A program made the translations under genes and the position numbers. A model generated the notes under the pieces. That model did not search any database, was not told where the DNA came from, and saw nothing but the letters and a program-made list of their open reading frames with translations. From M3007 sp040383605 (lineage in GTDB: Bacteria > Bacteroidota > Bacteroidia > Chitinophagales > Saprospiraceae), in assembly GCA_040383605.1 (NCBI GenBank), contig JBEIDF010000190.1, forward strand, positions 1 through 7,238: a stretch of 7,238 nucleotides of DNA. The letters run 5' to 3'. Shown piece after piece: positions 5,797 to 7,238 of this stretch; position 1 is the first letter of the stretch; each line of letters starts with the position of its first letter.

Positions 5797-6037
5797 CATG
5801 AGCGTTAACGCAACCCAAAGGTATCGGTAATCACGTGAAGAAGCAAAAAATAAGATTTACGCAGGTTAGACCATGTCAATAATTTTATCGTCTATATAAT
5901 ACGGTTTATTTTTCGCCAACTTCCACCTGTTTGAAGGCACTAAGCCTCAGCGAGGCGCCTCCAAAAAGGCAAAAACCAACAAATAATATGCCTAAAAAAA
6001 TTCTAGACTTAGTCTTAATATCTACTCACAACGCTTT
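5797..6037. other. Intergenic region between GT4 and GT2 genes
   Basis: This 241-bp non-coding stretch separates the tightly packed cluster from the last glycosyltransferase gene. It contains a TATAAT hexamer at 5895-5900 without a good upstream partner, the alternating AGGC/GCCT block at 5935-5970, and an A-rich stretch just before the GT2 gene. A 10-codon frame (5798-5830) and a 21-codon frame (5988-6053, overlapping the next gene's start out of frame) are present but unsupported. No T-tract terminator is visible. A separate promoter for the GT2 gene probably lies here, but I cannot point to it. Confidence 0.5.
5935..5970. repeat. Alternating AGGC/GCCT inverted-repeat block
   Basis: Five four-base elements alternate strictly: AGGC 5935-5938, GCCT 5944-5947, AGGC 5953-5956, GCCT 5957-5960, AGGC 5967-5970. 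The central part forms a perfect 5-bp hairpin, GCCTC 5944-5948 with GAGGC 5952-5956 and a three-base loop. Other pairings between neighbouring elements are mutually exclusive with it. No T tract follows on either strand, so it is not a standard terminator. It could be an attenuator-like element or a protein-binding site. The arrangement is seen directly; any function is inference. Confidence 0.45.
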
Positions 6038-6934
6038 ATGCACCGTCCATTAGTCTCCATTATTATACCAACATTTAATAGATCGGCTATTATATCAGAC
6101 TCATTAGATTCTGTAAAGAACCAAAAATATACTAATTGGGAATGCTTAATCGTTGATGATGGATCAAGCGATAACACTGACGAAGTAGTCCAAAATTACT
6201 CAAAGAATGATACAAGATTTCATTATATAAAAAAACAGAATGGCGGATCCGCATCTGCAAGAAACGAAGGATTGAAATATGCTACAGGTCAATATGTGCT
6301 ATTTCTTGATTCGGATGATTTATTACATGCGGATATGATATCAGAACATATAAAGGTTTTCCTGGAAAAACCGCAGACCAAAATGACTATATCAAACTTT
6401 GTATGCTTTTCAGTTGACACAAAAAACAGAAATTTAATTAAAAACATAGATTGGTCTAATAAAATAACAGAGAATTTCACACATGATATTTTATTCCGCT
6501 GGGATAATAAATTCTCAATTCATTTATTTAATGTTTTAATAGACAAAAATGTACTTGGAGATATAAAATTTAATGAAACATTACGCGCAAAAGAAGATTG
6601 GTTGTTTTTTGCAAATATTTCGTACAAGATTGGTAATGATATTGAGTATATTGATAAAGAATTGGGTTATTATAGAGTTCACGATCAAAATAAAGAACAA
6701 AAAAACCCAATTTTATTCAGTGAGTATTACAAAGTCCTTTTTTTGATATACGAGACTACGAAAGGGCGGCTGGAGGAAAGTTTATTTTACGAGCGACTAA
6801 AAACAGATATCTTAGCAATACATCAGAAACAGGCTACTGTTTGCCAAAATCATCAGAAAAAATCTTATATTATTCGAAAAATTAGATATTACTATCAATT
6901 TGCACGAAATATAATTCGAGATTTATTGCAATAA
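6038..6934 (+). CDS. GT2-family glycosyltransferase
   Basis: A 298-residue protein with a textbook GT2 GT-A domain. VSIIIPTFNR (6-15) is the first strand and nucleotide-binding loop, LIVDDGSSDNT (37-47) carries the donor-binding aspartates, and QNGGSASARNEGL (67-79) is the conserved loop. YVLFLDSDDLL (86-96) contains the DxD metal site (D91-D93). ED at 186-187 fits the catalytic-base position of inverting GT2 enzymes, and YYRVHDQN (211-218) is the usual closing block. It has no membrane-spanning segment, and the basic, aromatic tail (275-298) may lie on the membrane surface. It likely adds one sugar to a lipid-linked glycan. The ATG at 6038 falls just before the first strand; the frame upstream is open back to 5996 but has no start codon. 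The gene stands 241 bp from the cluster and is very AT-rich (12/60 G+C at 6421-6480, 17/60 at 6541-6600), so it may have its own promoter and a separate origin. Confidence 0.93.
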   Translation: MHRPLVSIIIPTFNRSAIISDSLDSVKNQKYTNWECLIVDDGSSDNTDEVVQNYSKNDTRFHYIKKQNGGSASARNEGLKYATGQYVLFLDSDDLLHADMISEHIKVFLEKPQTKMTISNFVCFSVDTKNRNLIKNIDWSNKITENFTHDILFRWDNKFSIHLFNVLIDKNVLGDIKFNETLRAKEDWLFFANISYKIGNDIEYIDKELGYYRVHDQNKEQKNPILFSEYYKVLFLIYETTKGRLEESLFYERLKTDILAIHQKQATVCQNHQKKSYIIRKIRYYYQFARNIIRDLLQ

Positions 6935-7238
6935 TACCTAGTTACATGCAAGCCACGCATTAGAAAAGTCAGGTTTCGCCCAGATGGCTCATATTTAACT
7001 ATTTTGCATATATTTAAGACAAATACGGGCAAAACACGCTTTCCTTACTTTTAGAGGTGCTGTGTTAAAAACCAAATTCCAGAATGAAAAAATATAGTTA
7101 GTCAACCCTTAAAAACTCTTTAAAAATTTGATGTTCAAGTATTTGTATTAAAAGAGATAAGATGTATCTTGCAAGAAAAATTGGATTTGATAGAAAAACC
7201 TTGCAAAATTTATGAAGCCTAAAGTACAAAACAGGTTA
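6935..7238. other. AT-rich tail region, no supported gene
   Basis: No long frame is present on either strand over these 304 bases. A weak 4-bp inverted repeat (ATGC 6946-6949 with GCAT 6957-6960) follows the GT2 stop, but it has no T tract and is not a credible terminator. On the + strand a 17-codon frame (7162-7215, beginning MYLARKIGFD) ends in an ATGA overlap with another ATG at 7212. That second frame stays open to the window edge for nine codons (MKPKVQNRL) and could be the beginning of the next gene. I see no tRNA, CRISPR or transposase remnant. Confidence 0.5.
7212..7238 (+). CDS. Possible start of the next gene (partial, cut by window edge)
   Basis: An ATG at 7212 opens nine codons (MKPKVQNRL) that run off the window. 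The basic N-terminus and A/T-rich upstream context would suit a real start in a genome that does not use Shine-Dalgarno sites. It also overlaps the TGA of a 17-codon frame by ATGA. Nine codons cannot establish a gene, so this is only a marker for whoever has the next stretch. Confidence 0.18.

Noticed and set aside
5895..5900. TATAAT hexamer as a -10 promoter
   Set aside because: There is no matching -35 hexamer at normal spacing, and the probable phylum uses a different promoter consensus (TAnnTTTG). In AT-rich DNA this match is expected by chance.
5944..5970. Intrinsic terminator for the GT4 gene
   Set aside because: The stems are short (4-5 bp) and no T tract follows on either strand, so the element is listed only as an inverted-repeat block.
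7098..7235. Minus-strand stretch of 45 open codons with a protein-like hydrophobic look (ARYILSLLIQILE)
   Set aside because: It begins right after an in-frame stop (7236-7238), has no ATG, and lies in AT-rich DNA where such stretches occur by chance.

Overview
The window is an accessory stretch of a bacterial chromosome devoted to sugar-polymer assembly. It holds seven complete genes, all on the + strand: two class I SAM-dependent methyltransferases and five glycosyltransferases. The last 28 codons of an apparent IS3-family transposase enter from the left edge. The organism is most likely a member of the Bacteroidota. None of the seven starts has a recognisable Shine-Dalgarno sequence, and the start contexts are A/T-rich, as is usual in that phylum. 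The protein styles also fit, but the assignment is inference and no marker gene is present.

Layout: 1-89 transposase tail. 90-226 is non-coding, with a nested inverted repeat at 121-180 that could fold in a + strand transcript. 227-1021 methyltransferase A, very AT-rich. 1018-1989 GT-A glycosyltransferase, overlapping methyltransferase A by 4 bp (ATGA). 2064-3011 and 3036-3989 are two GT8-like GT-A enzymes. 3990-4697 is methyltransferase B, starting directly after the preceding stop. 4675-5796 is a GT-B (GT4-type) glycosyltransferase, overlapping methyltransferase B by 23 bp across a run of nine A. 5797-6037 is non-coding, with an alternating AGGC/GCCT block. 6038-6934 is an AT-rich GT2 glycosyltransferase. 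6935-7238 holds no gene I can support, except perhaps the first codons of one at the very end.

The genes from 227 to 5796 are spaced like one operon (4-bp overlap, 74 bp, 24 bp, 0 bp, 23-bp overlap). The natural reading is sequential transfer of sugars from nucleotide-sugar donors to a lipid-linked acceptor at the inner face of the cytoplasmic membrane, with one or both methyltransferases decorating or capping sugars. This would be part of an O-antigen, capsule, exopolysaccharide or glycoprotein-glycan locus. No flippase, polymerase, initiating transferase or nucleotide-sugar synthesis gene is in the window, so the final product cannot be named.

The clearest unusual signal is mosaic base composition. 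G+C jumps from 12/60 at 961-1020 to 35/60 at 1021-1080, exactly at a stop/start overlap. It reaches 43/60 at 1321-1380 and 44/60 at 5521-5580, and falls to 12/60 at 6421-6480. Together with the neighbouring transposase tail, this suggests assembly by repeated gene exchange. I did not find a convincing wholly new system. The best leads are the recombination-like junction at 1018, the A9 tract joining methyltransferase B to the GT4 gene, and two structured non-coding blocks.
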